A DNA stretch of 64,000 bases. It comes from Symbiodinium natans (Eukaryota > Sar > Dinophyceae > Suessiales > Symbiodiniaceae). The notes beneath the pieces were generated by a model. The model was not told where the DNA came from and ran no database searches. It worked only from the letters and a program-made list of their open reading frames with translations. Shown one piece after another: positions 1-10,080 of this stretch. Position numbers and translations under genes: made by a program. The stretch is taken from NCBI GenBank assembly GCA_905221605.1, contig CAJNDS010002084.1, positions 454,972-518,971 of the forward strand, given 5' to 3'. The stretch's first letter is position 1. Each line of letters starts with the position of its first letter.

Positions 1-1330
1 GCCCTTCTCGTTGGGGTTTCCAGCTAGACGGCCGAAGGCGTCAGGAGTGGCCGGCCGGCCGGAGCAGGAGGAGCCTAGGTAGTTTCGCTTAGAGGTTGGT
101 GGCTCCTCCATTTCAATGCAGCTGCTCAGCAGCTTGAATGAGAGCCTGTGCAAGCCAAAAACACCAGAATTTCTTGATTCTTGACGATTCTTGACTTGGA
201 CTTGGACGGGACGGGACGGCTGGCTTGAACTTGGACAGAGCCGAGGGCCGAGAGGTCGAGGGGCTGAGGCGGTGGAAGCCGCCTGGAAGTCCGGGCCGGG
301 CCCGGGCCCAGTCAATTAATCGGCCGGAATTAATGGGACAATGGGACCGGACCTGGGACGGACGGGACGGGACGACGGTGCTCCGTGGGGTGCTCCGCGA
401 CGGCTTGACAGGCTTGCTCCATTTCCTCTTTTTCTATCACCGTAATCATGGTCCGGCTACTCTGACGACTGGTCAGTTGTTCCGGCCCTGTGGCCCTAAA
501 ACACCATGCCGCGCCCCAAATTTCAGCACGTCCCTGTGGGGCCTGCGATCGAGCCCCGCCGGCAGGTCGATTTTGCCCCTTCACCATGGGCCTGGGTGGC
601 GCTCGTATCGAGTGTGCCCCGCGCTAGTGATTTGAAGCACTTTCGGGCTGATTCGGTGCCCCTGTGCGGAACCGGTGCCAAGACGGCGTTGAATCGGTGC
701 CGCGGGGGCCGTCGATCGATCCGATCTACGGTCTTGAAAACAACTTTCGCGTGGGCCAGGCGGAGAGCTAGATTTCGAGCCGAGCCCACGTCCTCACAAT
801 CGCGCTCTTCGGTTCATGGGGGGACAGGAGGTCTGCCAGACCGGTGCGTTTTTAGGGTGCGCAAGTGTGCGGGATGAGGAGGGGTTTAGGATGGGGAAGG
901 TGATGCTCTATGATGCTATGTTTGGCCCGTTTTGCTGGGTTTTCTTTTGTGTCGGGGCCGTCGGTCTTTGGGACGAGCGTGCAGTTGCCTTTGTGTGAAC
1001 TTGAGTCGGGCCTGCTCTGAAGCCGCCATAGCCGCCATGGCTATGGCTGGCACGCGCTGCAGGCCACGCTGTGCACCAAGGAGTGTCTACGGTATTCGTG
1101 ACTCCTGCATCCCGACGTGGCTTGTGAGGCAGGAGAGTCCGGACAGAAACAGCACTCTAAGGAGAGTTCGCCTGGGCCCGTGGCCGCGCCCTATGCGCCT
1201 CCGCGGTGTCCTATAGAGAGCGGCTCCTCCACGCCCAGGTGGTCGGGGGCACTAAGGGGAGACCATTGACTTGAAAAAAAAGCAAAGGATTTTGTTCGTA
1301 GAGGTATTCTAGTTAGGCCGGCCGATTTTT
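1..1330. other. GC-rich stretch without a recognised gene
   Basis: Overlapping short open frames exist on both strands (for example 506-877 on +), but none has a recognisable motif or a clear advantage over the others. GGCCGGCC and GGGAC-type short tandem words occur near 50 and 200-370. I see no telomere-like repeat here. It may be intron or intergenic DNA. Confidence 0.5.
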
Positions 1331-1559
1331 GCACTTATGTTTTGCTTGAGAGTGCTTTTGTGTGGTTTCCTGCCCTGGTTTCCTTCCTCAACCCTTTCAG
1401 GGCGTTCGGCGCCTTAACCCCTTCGAGCCCTCCTGGGTTGGCCCGTCCCCACCCACAGACAGTCCCCTCTACCCCCGCGGCCCTGTGAGTGGTTCGTGTT
1501 CCGCGCCCGCCTCTTGGCTCAGACTTGGCCAGAAGCAGCAGCGACTGGTTAGCCAGTGG

Positions 1560-1580
1560 GATTTTGTCACGGGTTCTTCG

Positions 1581-1678
<98 letters not shown>

Positions 1679-1681
1679 GCC

Positions 1682-1777
<96 letters not shown>

Positions 1778-1885
1778 CATCATGAAGACTTAAGATCTTG
1801 TCACGGGTTCTTCCCAGCAGCAGCAGTGCATCAGTAAGACTTGTAGCTGGTGGCATCTTGTGATGGATTCTTCGAAGCGCCGAAA
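1560..1885 (+). repeat. Three diverged tandem copies of a unit, one carrying the CAG expansion
   Basis: The words TTGTCACGGGTTCTTC (near 1564 and 1799) and TTGTGATGGATTCTTC (near 1858) recur. Each is followed by CAG or GCG triplets and, in the first two, by GCATCA and AAGACTT. The second copy has only three CAG units where the first has about 64, so the expansion arose in one copy of a pre-existing tandem repeat. Confidence 0.7.
1583..1776 (+). repeat. (CAG)n trinucleotide expansion, about 64 units
   Basis: An almost pure CAG tract is interrupted once by CCGCCG near 1678-1683. It is open in all frames, giving poly-Q, poly-S, poly-A and, on the minus strand, poly-L or poly-C. Reading frame alone is therefore no evidence of translation. 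It sits inside the first copy of a short tandem unit described in the next entry. Confidence 0.95.
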
Positions 1886-2210
1886 GCTGGCAGGACTCGT
1901 CGCCGAGATGTGCGAGGGCGAGCTGCGACGTCAGGGCTTGTGGAAGGTGGAGGATGGAGATTTTGAGGTGGAGGTGGGGGTCTTGCGCGCTGTGAAAGCG
2001 GAGGTCCGGCAGACCCTGAAGTGCATCAGCACGGACGACATCAGCGGAGTGCTGGCGGAGAAGAAGACCAAGGCCGATGCGGAGGCCAAGAAGAGGGCCG
2101 ACAAGAAGGCCGCCGCTGCATCATCTGGCCGTGCCTGGGCGGCGAACAAGCGCAAGGCTGAGGCCCGTCATGATGCTAAAGCGCGCAGGCAGGCGCCGCA
2201 AGGACTTTGA
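1860..2210 (+). CDS. Lysine/alanine-rich small ORF, 116 aa, function unknown
   Basis: The frame opens with MDSSKRRKLAGLVAEMCEG and ends in a basic, alanine-rich helix (about residues 60-112) that could bind nucleic acid or form a coiled coil. The ATG lies in the third copy of the tandem unit that carries the CAG expansion. Its end overlaps, in another frame, the start of the LINE-type remnant that follows, so it could be an upstream ORF or exon of that element. No family is recognised. Confidence 0.35.
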   Translation: MMDSSKRRKLAGLVAEMCEGELRRQGLWKVEDGDFEVEVGVLRAVKAEVRQTLKCISTDDISGVLAEKKTKADAEAKKRADKKAAAASSGRAWAANKRKAEARHDAKARRQAPQGL

Positions 2211-3881
2211 AGGGGTTGAGCTTGCTGATCTTGAAGTGACTCGTGCTGTTCTCCACGGCCGTGGTTCTGACAAGCACACCTTGCTCAGGAAGTCTCTGCA
2301 GACTTTGCTGACCGGCGCTGTGACTACTCAGCGAGTTCGTTTCCTCGCGGGCCTATCAGATAGCGCATGCTGTCCTTTCTGCAACAGTGGCGATGAGAAC
2401 ATGTTTCATCTCCTTTGGGAGTGCCAAACCTGGCAGCACATCCGAAACGACCTTTGTCACCTTACTCTGCAGCCTGTCCGGTGGCCGCCTGTGATGCGTC
2501 TTTGTGGGTATTATGTGCCTTCTGCCACTGCTTCGCCCCCGTTAGCAGTCTGGCACGAGGTCCAAGTTGTCCTTGCTCGGATCATTCAAGCACGCACGCA
2601 GTACCTCACCCGGCATGAAATGTTTGATGTGCATGAGCATGTCCCCGAAGATGTTGAGACACCTTGCCCCGAGCCCCCTGTCCCGGCTCCTGCCGCGCCT
2701 GTTTCCAGGGATTTCCCCTGTTCCGCCTGTTCTGTTTTCAGTTGCCGCTTGGGCGGCCTGTCCCTCTGGAGCCGCACTGCCCGAAGTTCAATCGTGGCGA
2801 TGCCATGGCGTACAATTGGGGGAGTGACGTGTGGCACGCTCTCCGGTGCTATTGGTCTAAGGTTACGGTTCATCTTGACGCCTCCACCCTGCCTTCGTTC
2901 GAGCCCACCCCGTGGGTTGTTGCTGCTTGTGATGCCGCCCTTGCTTGTGGTTCTAGGCTGTTTGCCTGGGCTGATGGCGATGTGTCAATTTCCAGTTTGG
3001 TGCGCACCTTCAAAGGTGCTACGCGCAGATTTGCTTACTTGAGTGCTTGCCACCTTTTCGATAAAGACGGGCCCGACTCCAAGCGCCTACGTCCCTTGTG
3101 AGTTCCCGTCAAGGCCATGCAAGTCCACTGCTTGTTGAACCCCCATGCCGTTAATGCCTTAATGGAGCAGTGGGGTCGGCGCTGCCTGCAATTGGAAGTT
3201 GCGGCTGCCGATGCCGCTGTCCGCTGGTCTGATAAGGCTGCATGGGTGCCCGACTTTTCTCCTTTCGAGCGCGCCCGGCCCAGGAGATGTCGTGGCAAGA
3301 CCTCTCCGTCTATAGTGTCCTGCATGCCGGACCCCTCGGCTGCTTCCTGTGTTCCCCTCCAAAAGGCTGCAGACTGTCCTGAGGGTGAAGTCCCTTTCGG
3401 CGCTAAACAGGCTGCGATGCAGATGAAGCGTCGCCTTGCAAAGCTTGCTGCCCATAATGAGGATGCCCGTGCCGGTGATAAGCACGTCATTGCTGCGGAG
3501 CGCCTCTTGGAGCGCCCCTCTTGTGTGCTCTGTGGGGAGGCCCGCCGCAAAGGTCACTGGTTGCGTCTTGCACAGTGTAAGTGCCAGAAGGCTACTGACG
3601 CTTCTGTCGTTTCCGCTGCTGTTGAGCGAGAAGCGTGTCACATCCAACGTGAGCTTGAACGGTTAGAGTCTGTGATCCGCACTAAGTCTAGTCGCCCGGA
3701 GCTTGTCAAAGCCCTTGCTGTTCAGAAACGCCAACGTGAGGCGTCCGCGCCTCTTGTTCCTTTCGAAGAGATTTTGCAGTTGCCCCGTCGCCAGCAGAAT
3801 GATATGCTCAAGCGTCATGGGTATTGCACTCTTGCCGAGCAGCGCCGTGCGCGCGCCGAGATTCGTCAGCTGAGGCCCTGA
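2160..3881 (+). mobile_element. LINE-type (non-LTR) retrotransposon 3' remnant with knuckle motif
   Basis: Near 2366-2426 the protein reads CPFCNSGDENMFHLLWEC, a C-x2-C-x7-H-x4-C pattern. This is the zinc-binding knuckle (zf-RVT type) found after the reverse transcriptase of many LINEs. No reverse transcriptase or endonuclease core is visible upstream. The frame shifts once between about 2710 and 2770 and continues to 3881, with one in-frame TGA at 3099-3101. The distal part is lysine/arginine-rich and contains CVLCGEARRKGHWLRLAQC, a second possible metal-binding cluster. It is a decayed, 5'-truncated copy. Confidence 0.7.
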
Positions 3882-4041
3882 GAGCCCAGCCACCCTCCTG
3901 TGAGGGTTTACCTTTTCTGGTTGCGTTTTCTGAGTTTTCCTCTTTCTTTCATTGTGCCTGCCAGTTACCATTTGGTGCTGCCAGATGACATCACTACAAC
4001 AAAAAGGCCGCTGAAGGCCATGAAAGCCACCTTCGTGAGTT
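3882..4041. other. Probable 3' untranslated part of the LINE remnant
   Basis: The tract after the last stop is pyrimidine-rich (TTTTCTGGTTGCG, CCTCTTTCTTTC) and has no open frame of note. It ends at ATGAAAGCC words that resemble the minisatellite at 4618. Confidence 0.35.
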
Positions 4042-4491
4042 TTGCAGACAGCATATCATCAGCACCATGGGACGTTCGAACTGGGACATTCCTCAAAATG
4101 TCGCCTTCGACGTCACCCGCTCGCAACTTATGTCACTCTTAGCTTCCTTGACAGAGGCATCCTTCGGACGATCCTCATAGGAGCACTTAGACCAGAGATC
4201 CAGAAAGATGCACGCGGCCCAGCGAGGGTCCAGTGCATGAGGTGTCGCCTGGAGGCAGACACTGCAGGACACCGTTTTTGGAGGTGCCCTAGCACAGCAC
4301 ACTTGCGACATCGTATGCTTCCCAGCGGTTTCAGAGATGATGCCCTGCCTGCCATTTGTACCAGGTTCGGCGTTGCCACGTCTGATGTCGACCCGAACCT
4401 AATGCACACTGTTCAGCGATACATGATCGCAGCTGTGCGGGCCACATCCGTGGTACGCGCAGATACTGCGCCGCTTGAGACACCTATTTAA
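4042..4491 (+). mobile_element. Second LINE-type knuckle fragment, 149 aa frame
   Basis: The frame contains LDRGILRTILIGALRPE and then a C-x2-C-x7-H-x4-C knuckle starting VQCMRCRLEADTAGHRFWRC. This is the region that follows the reverse transcriptase in LINEs. It differs strongly in sequence from the copy at 2160-3881, so it is another element family rather than a tandem duplicate. Only the 3' end is present. Confidence 0.65.
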
Positions 4492-4617
4492 CTCCCCTCC
4501 TTCTGTGCACGCTGTCTTGCAGAGATGGCAACTCCCGTTTTCTAAACACTAGCTGCTTTGGCAGCTCCGAGACCCTCGACATAGACCTCTACACGAGCTA
4601 TGCCGCACCTGACCTAC

Positions 4618-4678
4618 CAGGCCATGAAAGCCATGAAGGCCATGAAGGCCATGAAGGCCATGAATGGCCAAGAATGGC
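4618..4678 (+). repeat. (ATGAAGGCC)n minisatellite
   Basis: About five copies of a 9-mer (ATGAAAGCC/ATGAAGGCC) encode Met-Lys-Ala repeats on + and Gly-Leu-His repeats on the opposite strand. The tract is flanked by AGCAGGCGCA duplicated words at 4690-4708. Confidence 0.85.
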
Positions 4679-5138
4679 CACGAAGGCCAAGCAGGCGCAA
4701 GCAGGCGCTGAAGTACTTTTTGAATCCAGAAAAAAGAAGTGTGAAGTGCCACGGTTTTGCGAGTGAGCCATGTTCCCTCTACCCCCTTCCTCCCTTCGAC
4801 CCTGCGTGTGCATTTTTGTGGACCGCGCTCGCTCTCTCAAGCAGGTAGAGGGTGGGGGGGCGGGCGGGGCGGGGGCGGTTTGCCGCGAATCTTTGCTGCC
4901 AGAGCCCCGACACCTGTACCTTCTCGCATTCATGTAGTAGGTCCCCCCTCCTCCCGTGCCGCATCTTGCTCTGCCCAGGTCCTGTGAGTGGCTCTTCGTT
5001 GACATCGTTTACCGCGCCGCGCTCCTGGGAAGGGTTCGGAAACTCCGGATTTGTTGGACTTGGGGGCGGGGGGCTCCTCGACCCCTCCTGAAGCCTTGAA
5101 GGTACCCGACAATCTGAGGCAGCGCCTCTCTTGCTTGC

Positions 5139-5285
5139 GATGAAAGCCATGAAGGCGATGAAGGCGATGGCGATGAAGGCAATGGCGATGAAGGCGATGA
5201 AGGCCATGCAGACGACGAAAACCATGGAGGCGAGGCCCTGAACCGATGAAGGCTCGATGAAGGCCATGAACAGTATGAAGGCCTC
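5139..5285 (+). repeat. Diverged ATGAAGGCN minisatellite
   Basis: Units ATGAAAGCC, ATGAAGGCG and ATGGCG alternate, with further scattered copies to 5285. It is the same word family as at 4618, expanded separately. Confidence 0.85.
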
Positions 5286-5374
5286 AAGGCCGATTTTGCA
5301 AATGATTTGGCCCCTCTGCTCCCCATAGGATCCGTCTTGAAACACGGACCAAGGAGTCTAGCATGTGTGCGAGT

Positions 5375-6015
5375 TTCAGGTGTCAGACCTCTGTGCCTTA
5401 GTGCCTACTGGGTTTTTTGCACCAGCAACCAATTGGGACAAGTTTGAGTAAGAGCATGTGTGTTAGGAGTTCGGACTGGATAGATGCTGAACTATGCCTG
5501 GGAAGGCGTGCAGATCGTTTGGCATTGGAACAAATTCAACTCCCGAACCTTTTGTTGAACTTCTCTGCCGCGCGCGCGGTTCAAGTCTGTTTGGGCGGGG
5601 GGGAAAAGGTAACTTTGCGATCGGGGCTGGCCGGGGTTGCGAAGACGGTGCCTCAGTTCACTACCGCTGAGTGCAAAGCGCACCCCCTCAGACAATCCCT
5701 CAGACCCGAGCCCGCAGCCCGTCCCCCAAATCCTTAGTCACCTTAGTCCCGACCCAGGTCCGGAGTGAGGCTTTTGGACTTCTTCTTCGAGCTCTGCCCG
5801 GCCCTTCTTCAGGTATCAAACCTCTGTGCCTACTGGGCTTTTTGCACCAGCAACCGACCAATCAATTGGGAGAAGTTTGTGTACGAGCATGTGTTTTAGG
5901 ACCAGAGTCAAGGTAAACTCTTGAGGCTAGAAGCTGCACTCAAGTTCATCATACATGCGGTTGGTCCCGACCCAGGTCCGGAGAGAGGAGAGTTTGGTCT
6001 TCTTCGAGCTCAGAG
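5375..6015 (+). repeat. Interleaved direct duplications
   Basis: The segment at about 5378-5480 (CAGACCTCTGTGCC, GCACCAGCAACC, AATTGGGA, GAGCATGTGT) recurs at about 5815-5900. The segment at about 5746-5800 (CCCGACCCAGGTCCGGAG, CTTCTTCGAGCTC) recurs at about 5967-6013. The two duplications alternate, which suggests one composite block was copied and then diverged. Confidence 0.75.
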
Positions 6016-6182
6016 GCGAGCAGTGCGTGAGAGTGCCTTGTGACCCTGTTGGCCCCCAACTTTGTCCTTCCTCAGACCCTTCAATCCGAGTGGGGGTCCA
6101 AGAGCCCGCCCCCAAAACCTCAATAGTCTGGTGTCAGGAGAGCCTCTGCCCTGTGATTGAGAAGGAGATGAATTGCAACCTC

Positions 6183-6835
6183 GTGCAATGTGACAGCTTG
6201 TCAGCCTCAAGACAGCAAGCTTTGCAGGGGCACCTGCAATCCAAGGCCTCGAAGGCCCTCCATGGCCAACCAATTTCTGTGCCGATTTGCGATCTTGAGC
6301 AGCGGAGTTTGTATTCAGGCGTCATTCCAACTTTGCTCACCCACTGCTTCATCGTGCGTCTTCCGAATGATTCTGGAAGCCCTGTGGAAGTGCCAACACT
6401 GAACAAGCATGGTCTGTTGGATGTCATGCTGTGGCCTGCACGGTCACCTCTGCGTTCAGCAGACATGTCGGAGACATGTCGGAGACATTCGCAAAGCACG
6501 TGGTAGGAAACTCCATGCACTTGTTGTCCGTGGGCCCGATGATTATGTACCTGCTGGCCAATCTAGTGCCCCGAGAGGTTTACAAGCCATTTGCTTCGGA
6601 AATACCGTCTGCTGCGGATTTGCCATGTGAAGACACAGAGCCTGAGAGTGAGACAGAGAAGTTCTCCTCCTCCCCACCGAGGAAGCTGAGAAGACAAGGC
6701 GGGAAAATGTTCTCCAGTCCTGAAGTTGCAAGTCCACACGACACTGCCAGCTCGGCAGTGACTCCTGGCAGAGAAGACAAGAAGGCCACTGACAGTGATG
6801 GAGAGGAAGCATGCGTGGCGTGGAGTTACTTTTGA
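6183..6835 (+). pseudogene. Cytosine-5 DNA methyltransferase-like C-terminal fragment, frameshifted
   Basis: The first frame contains DLEQRSLYSGVIPTLLTH (about 6291-6344) and then VPTLNKHGLLDVMLWPAR. This resembles the block of C5-methyltransferases that ends in a proline-x-L 'PTL' motif and the 'E-x-L-x-x-x-G' helix. After a shift the other frame gives VVGNSMHLLSVGPMIMYLL (about 6500-6556), which resembles motif X (GN-x-M/V). It is followed by an acidic, serine-rich tail ending at 6835. The shift coincides with a perfect 11-bp tandem duplication of ACATGTCGGAG at 6463-6473 and 6474-6484, and dropping one copy makes a single frame. The catalytic PC and ENV motifs are not in the window. Assignment is by motif memory only. 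Confidence 0.5.
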
Positions 6836-6839
6836 GTGA

Positions 6840-7720
6840 GACAAGTTTGTAAACTTTGCAGGCGGCAGTCATTTCCGAGAGAGTGCAAAGGGGAATACAA
6901 AGAAGCACGCCTTGCAAGGTCGGCCATTCTTGTCGCAAGCGTGGCAGCATGTTGTCTGTTGCTTGGCAGAGCTGCTTGCTACTTGCTGCTGACATTCTGA
7001 TGCCGACATTCGCCGCGCGCCTGTTCTTTGATGACAGACAGACATGGTGACATGGTTCATGATGCAAGGACACGACAAGAACACCCTTTCAAGGGAGTCT
7101 TTCATTTCGTCTTGCCTGAGCCGGGGTTGGCAACCAGACCTTCTTGTCAGAACTTCTATTCTAGTCAAGTCTGGGTTTCAGGCTTCAGGTTATGAGGATG
7201 TCAGCTTTAGGATGTCCTGTAGCCCGACAGGGCAGTGTAGTGCCAGCGCAGACTCGGCGAAGACGCCAGGTCAAGTGTGCAGTAGTCTAAACCCCTGCCT
7301 GGGTAGTAAGCTTACACCCCGAGTGGGTAGTGCTACTGGCGCAGACAACTTGCTTGGAGTGTTATCTTGGAGCATCTGAAGTGACTGCCGGCCACCACTG
7401 CTGGTGGCCTTGTCACCCGTGCGTGAAGCATGGACTTTGGAAGCATTGGAGATAGTGAAGGCCAGGCCTGCACTTATCTAGTTCCTGGATTCCTGGGCTC
7501 TTGACGTGCCTCAACAAGCTTTGCAGAGTTGTTTTTGACTTGAGACAGACCTGCATGGATAAACTTTTGTCCAAGCTCTGCTAACTTGTATGGGCAAACA
7601 TCATGCACTTGAAAAGTGGAACTGTTGCCTTGTAAAGCCGAAACATGAGCACACTGTCAATTTTGAGAGCCGACATGTGAGCACAGTGTGTTGTCTTGTT
7701 GACCGGGTTGAGTCCCTGGG
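6840..7720. other. No gene recognised
   Basis: Only short, overlapping frames are present on either strand. TTGACTTGAGACAGACC and similar non-repetitive DNA look like intron or spacer. Confidence 0.45.
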
Positions 7721-7725
7721 TACAG

Positions 7726-8051
7726 GAAGCCCGAGCCCGGCGCGGAACAGAAAGCGCAAAGTCAGAGCCGCAGGACTGGACGAGGAGGAGGAGACGGCCA
7801 CAACCGAGGGCGGCCCGGCCCAGCTGTGTGACATGTGTGAACGCCGACCAAGAAAACCTCGCCAGAAAAGATGTGGCCTGTGTCTCAGCGACGTCCAGGC
7901 CACAAGAAGAGACGCGAGCAGCCAGGGCAGGTCCGCCCTTTTCACCAGCCTGCTCAAGGCTTGTGGCAAAGACCTACAAGATTTTTTGCACAGCTTTGTG
8001 CGAACGCAAGGCTTAGAAGGTCACGGAGAAATGTGCGTTTTGAAGTCATAA
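7726..8051 (+). CDS. Exon with a four-cysteine cluster, unknown protein
   Basis: After an acceptor-like TACAG|GA the frame encodes a basic stretch (RNRKRKVRA), an acidic patch, then LCDMCERRPRKPRQKRCGLC. These two CxxC pairs are separated by a basic linker and likely bind zinc. A helical tail (ALFTSLLKACGKDLQDFLHS) follows, with a stop at 8049-8051. Such Cys-pair plus helix modules recur in dinoflagellate proteins, but I cannot name the family. A donor before the stop is possible. Confidence 0.45.
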
Positions 8052-8059
8052 CATCAGAC

Positions 8060-8805
8060 TGCCTTGTGTCTATTTTCGTTCGTTCCCTTCGTTTGTTTTT
8101 AGGAATACTTGTTGCTGGCATTCTGCTCTTGGATTTTCTGGTATAGAATTTGTCGTTCCGCAGCGCCCTGCATCCCAAAGCTAAAGCTCCGTGCCATTCA
8201 GCATCCCCTCGTTGCCGCCCTTTGCGCACCGCGCCAATGGCGTGCCGCGCCGCGACGCCGGGCTGGTTGGGAAGTATAGAACGTTGCGGGTTTTTTTGTT
8301 TTTTCTCTTTTGGTCGGTGGAAGAACATCTGGATTAGGTCTTCTGGGCTTGTAGCAACTCGCGCTTTTCTTCGGGTTGGAGAAGGGGGGAGGGGGGGGGG
8401 TTTCGGGAACCGAGGACCATCGAACAAGGCTTGCCTTGCGCCATGCCCGAGGATAAGAGCCTGATGTACGAGGACGATCCCCGCGCACCCCGCTGCCCAG
8501 GACGCGGGGCGTGGCGGGATTTTTGGTTTGTCTTTTTTATTGAATAAATCTTTTAGAGGTGTTCTTTTGTTTAGGATTTCGGCTTCCGTGTTGCGAGGCA
8601 AGCTCTACGCGTTCACTGGTTCTGCATGGACCGATGAGTGATCGCAATACGTACCCGGGAAGGGCATATCTTAGAAAGTCTTTCTGAGTAGATTTCGAGG
8701 CGTTCCTTTTTTTTGTTTGTCTGGGGAGGTGTGTTCCGGTCTGGAGGACGTAAGTTTCCCGATATAGGAAGGTATAAGTTTCTTCTCCGCCTCCCCTTCT
8801 CCAAC
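8060..8805. other. Spacer or intron between two coding segments
   Basis: T-rich tracts, a poly-G run at 8386-8400 and GC-rich words occur here. Short frames exist on both strands without recognisable motifs. The end (TTCTTCTCCGCCTCCCCTTC, 8780-8799) is a good pyrimidine tract for the acceptor at 8811. Confidence 0.45.
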
Positions 8806-8811
8806 TCTAAG

Positions 8812-9363
8812 GTTTGCGACAAGTGCGGGGCGCGCCAGGGCCCAGTCGAGGCGGCGCGCTACATAGACGCTACGGAGGTGGACGCTGATTGGAGCCTGAG
8901 CGACGTCTGTCACGACGGCAAGAATCTCACGGAGCTAAAGTTCTGGGGCGTAGGGCCTCCACAGGCAGAGCCGTCGCGGCACTGGTTGAATCGGGAGACT
9001 CGCGCCAAGCCCGCTTTGGAGGGCGAGCCTCCCGAAGGATTCTGGGACGCGATGACTTTGCTAGTGGACATGCGTGAAAAAACGCTTGTGATGACACTGG
9101 CAGAGCGGCGGTCCTACCACAAGTACTTAATGTGGATGGACCCGGAGACGCGGGACCTTTACCGGCATTATCCCGTCGTTGACCCGCCGAAGAAGCGGAA
9201 GCAACCGGGGGACAATGCCGGTGAAGTTCCGAGCAGCTCCAGCAGGCGGACACACTACAGCAGAATGTCTATTGTAGTTAGGCAGCAATCAGGTCGTTCA
9301 CGGTTCAGGGAAGATGTGTCCGCCTTGTGTACGCAGATTGAAACCCTAAACCCTAAACCCTAA
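8812..9363 (+). CDS. Long exon, unknown protein, runs into the first telomere-like tract
   Basis: After a pyrimidine tract and CTCTAAG|G the frame starts VCDKCGARQGPVEAARYID, with one CxxC pair. It continues for about 180 residues with normal codon variety, including WSLSDVCHDGKNLTELKFWG and ERRSYHKYLMWMDPETRDLY, then a basic, serine-rich end. The frame passes without a stop into (CCCTAAA)n at 9341 and ends there at 9363. The true exon end is probably just before the tract. It is the longest clean frame in the window outside the LINE remnant. The family is not recognised. Confidence 0.5.
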   Translation, partial: VCDKCGARQGPVEAARYIDATEVDADWSLSDVCHDGKNLTELKFWGVGPPQAEPSRHWLNRETRAKPALEGEPPEGFWDAMTLLVDMREKTLVMTLAERRSYHKYLMWMDPETRDLYRHYPVVDPPKKRKQPGDNAGEVPSSSSRRTHYSRMSIVVRQQSGRSRFREDVSALCTQIETLNPKP

Positions 9364-9476
9364 ACCCTAAACCCTAAACCCTAAACCCTAAACCCTAAAC
9401 CCTAAACCCTGAACCCTGAACCCTGAACCCTGAACCCTGAACCCTGAACCCTAAACCCTATAAACCCTAAACCCAA
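9341..9476 (-). repeat. Telomere-like (CCCTAAA)n tract with CCCTGAA variants
   Basis: About nine CCCTAAA units are followed by about six CCCTGAA units and then imperfect copies. It is the first such tract and marks the switch to the repeat-rich region. Confidence 0.97.
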
Positions 9477-9479
9477 ACG

Positions 9480-9930
9480 GGGGCGTCGCCTCAGTGGATC
9501 TGCAGTTCGGGCTTTTGATGTCCACATGGGGGTTGCTTCACATTGAGGTCCGCAACTTGTTCGTCTTAATTCAGGATCCCCATTTTCCCGCAAGAAAGGG
9601 ACTCCTAATGCCCAAAGCCCTAAACTCTATGTAACGTGCAGCCTGTACCCTAAAACCCGAAGCCCTTAAACCCTAAACCCTAAGCCTTGTAAGCCCTAGA
9701 CTGGAACGAGCAGCCTTTTAGCCTTCTCAGGCTAAGCTGCAGGCGGAGCACCTCGGCGCTGAAGCCTCCACTACGTATTCGGCGACCCTAAACCCTAGCC
9801 CCTAGCCCCTAGCTCCTAAGCCTTGAACCCTAAACCCGAAACCCGAAACCCTAAACCCGAAACCCTAAACCCTAAACCCTACCAAGGTTCATGGTTTGGG
9901 GCCCTTCGCGCCCCGCAGCCCGCAGACTCA
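9480..9930. other. Repeat-rich non-coding DNA
   Basis: Degenerate CCCTAAA, CCCGAAA and CCCTAGC words (9660-9690, 9788-9885) are mixed with unique sequence. No exon is convincing. Confidence 0.5.
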
Positions 9931-9931
9931 G

Positions 9932-9994
9932 GTGCAAGAAGAGCAAGGAGGCTGTGGAGGCGAAGCTGAACAGCATGCAGCAGGCGGGCTGCGC
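9932..9994 (+). CDS. Short exon, basic helical segment
   Basis: ACTCAG|G acceptor and GC|GTGAGG donor bracket 63 nt reading KKSKEAVEAKLNSMQQAGC, a charged helix typical of a coiled coil. CCCTAAA copies precede it, and the donor leads straight into (TTTAGGG)n. Exons at 10414 and 10769 are also helical, so they may belong to one coiled-coil gene. Confidence 0.5.
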
Positions 9995-9998
9995 GTGA

Positions 9999-10080
9999 GG
10001 GTTTAGGGTTTAGGGTTTAGGGTTTAGGGTTTAGGGTTTAGGGTTCAGGGTTCAGGGTTTAGGGTTTAGGGTTTAGGGTT
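9999..10080 (+). repeat. (TTTAGGG)n tract directly after an exon
   Basis: About eleven units, with two TTCAGGG variants in the middle, start four bases after the donor GT of the exon at 9932. Confidence 0.97.

Noticed and set aside
1335-1856. Long ORFs of poly-Leu, poly-Gln, poly-Ser, poly-Ala or poly-Cys across the CAG tract
   Set aside because: A pure trinucleotide repeat is open in all six frames, so openness is not evidence of coding.
6134-6520. Minus-strand 128-aa ORF
   Set aside because: It is the shadow of the plus-strand methyltransferase-like fragment, whose motifs are more specific.
8713-8811. ORF start upstream of the 8812 exon
   Set aside because: The upstream part is a pyrimidine-rich tract ending CTCTAAG, which reads better as an intron end than as coding sequence.
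9402-9593. ORFs reading GFRVQGLGF-type or NPKP-type repeats here and at many other tracts
   Set aside because: They are translations of TTTAGGG/CCCTAAA variants and appear wherever the tract lacks an in-frame TAG or TAA.
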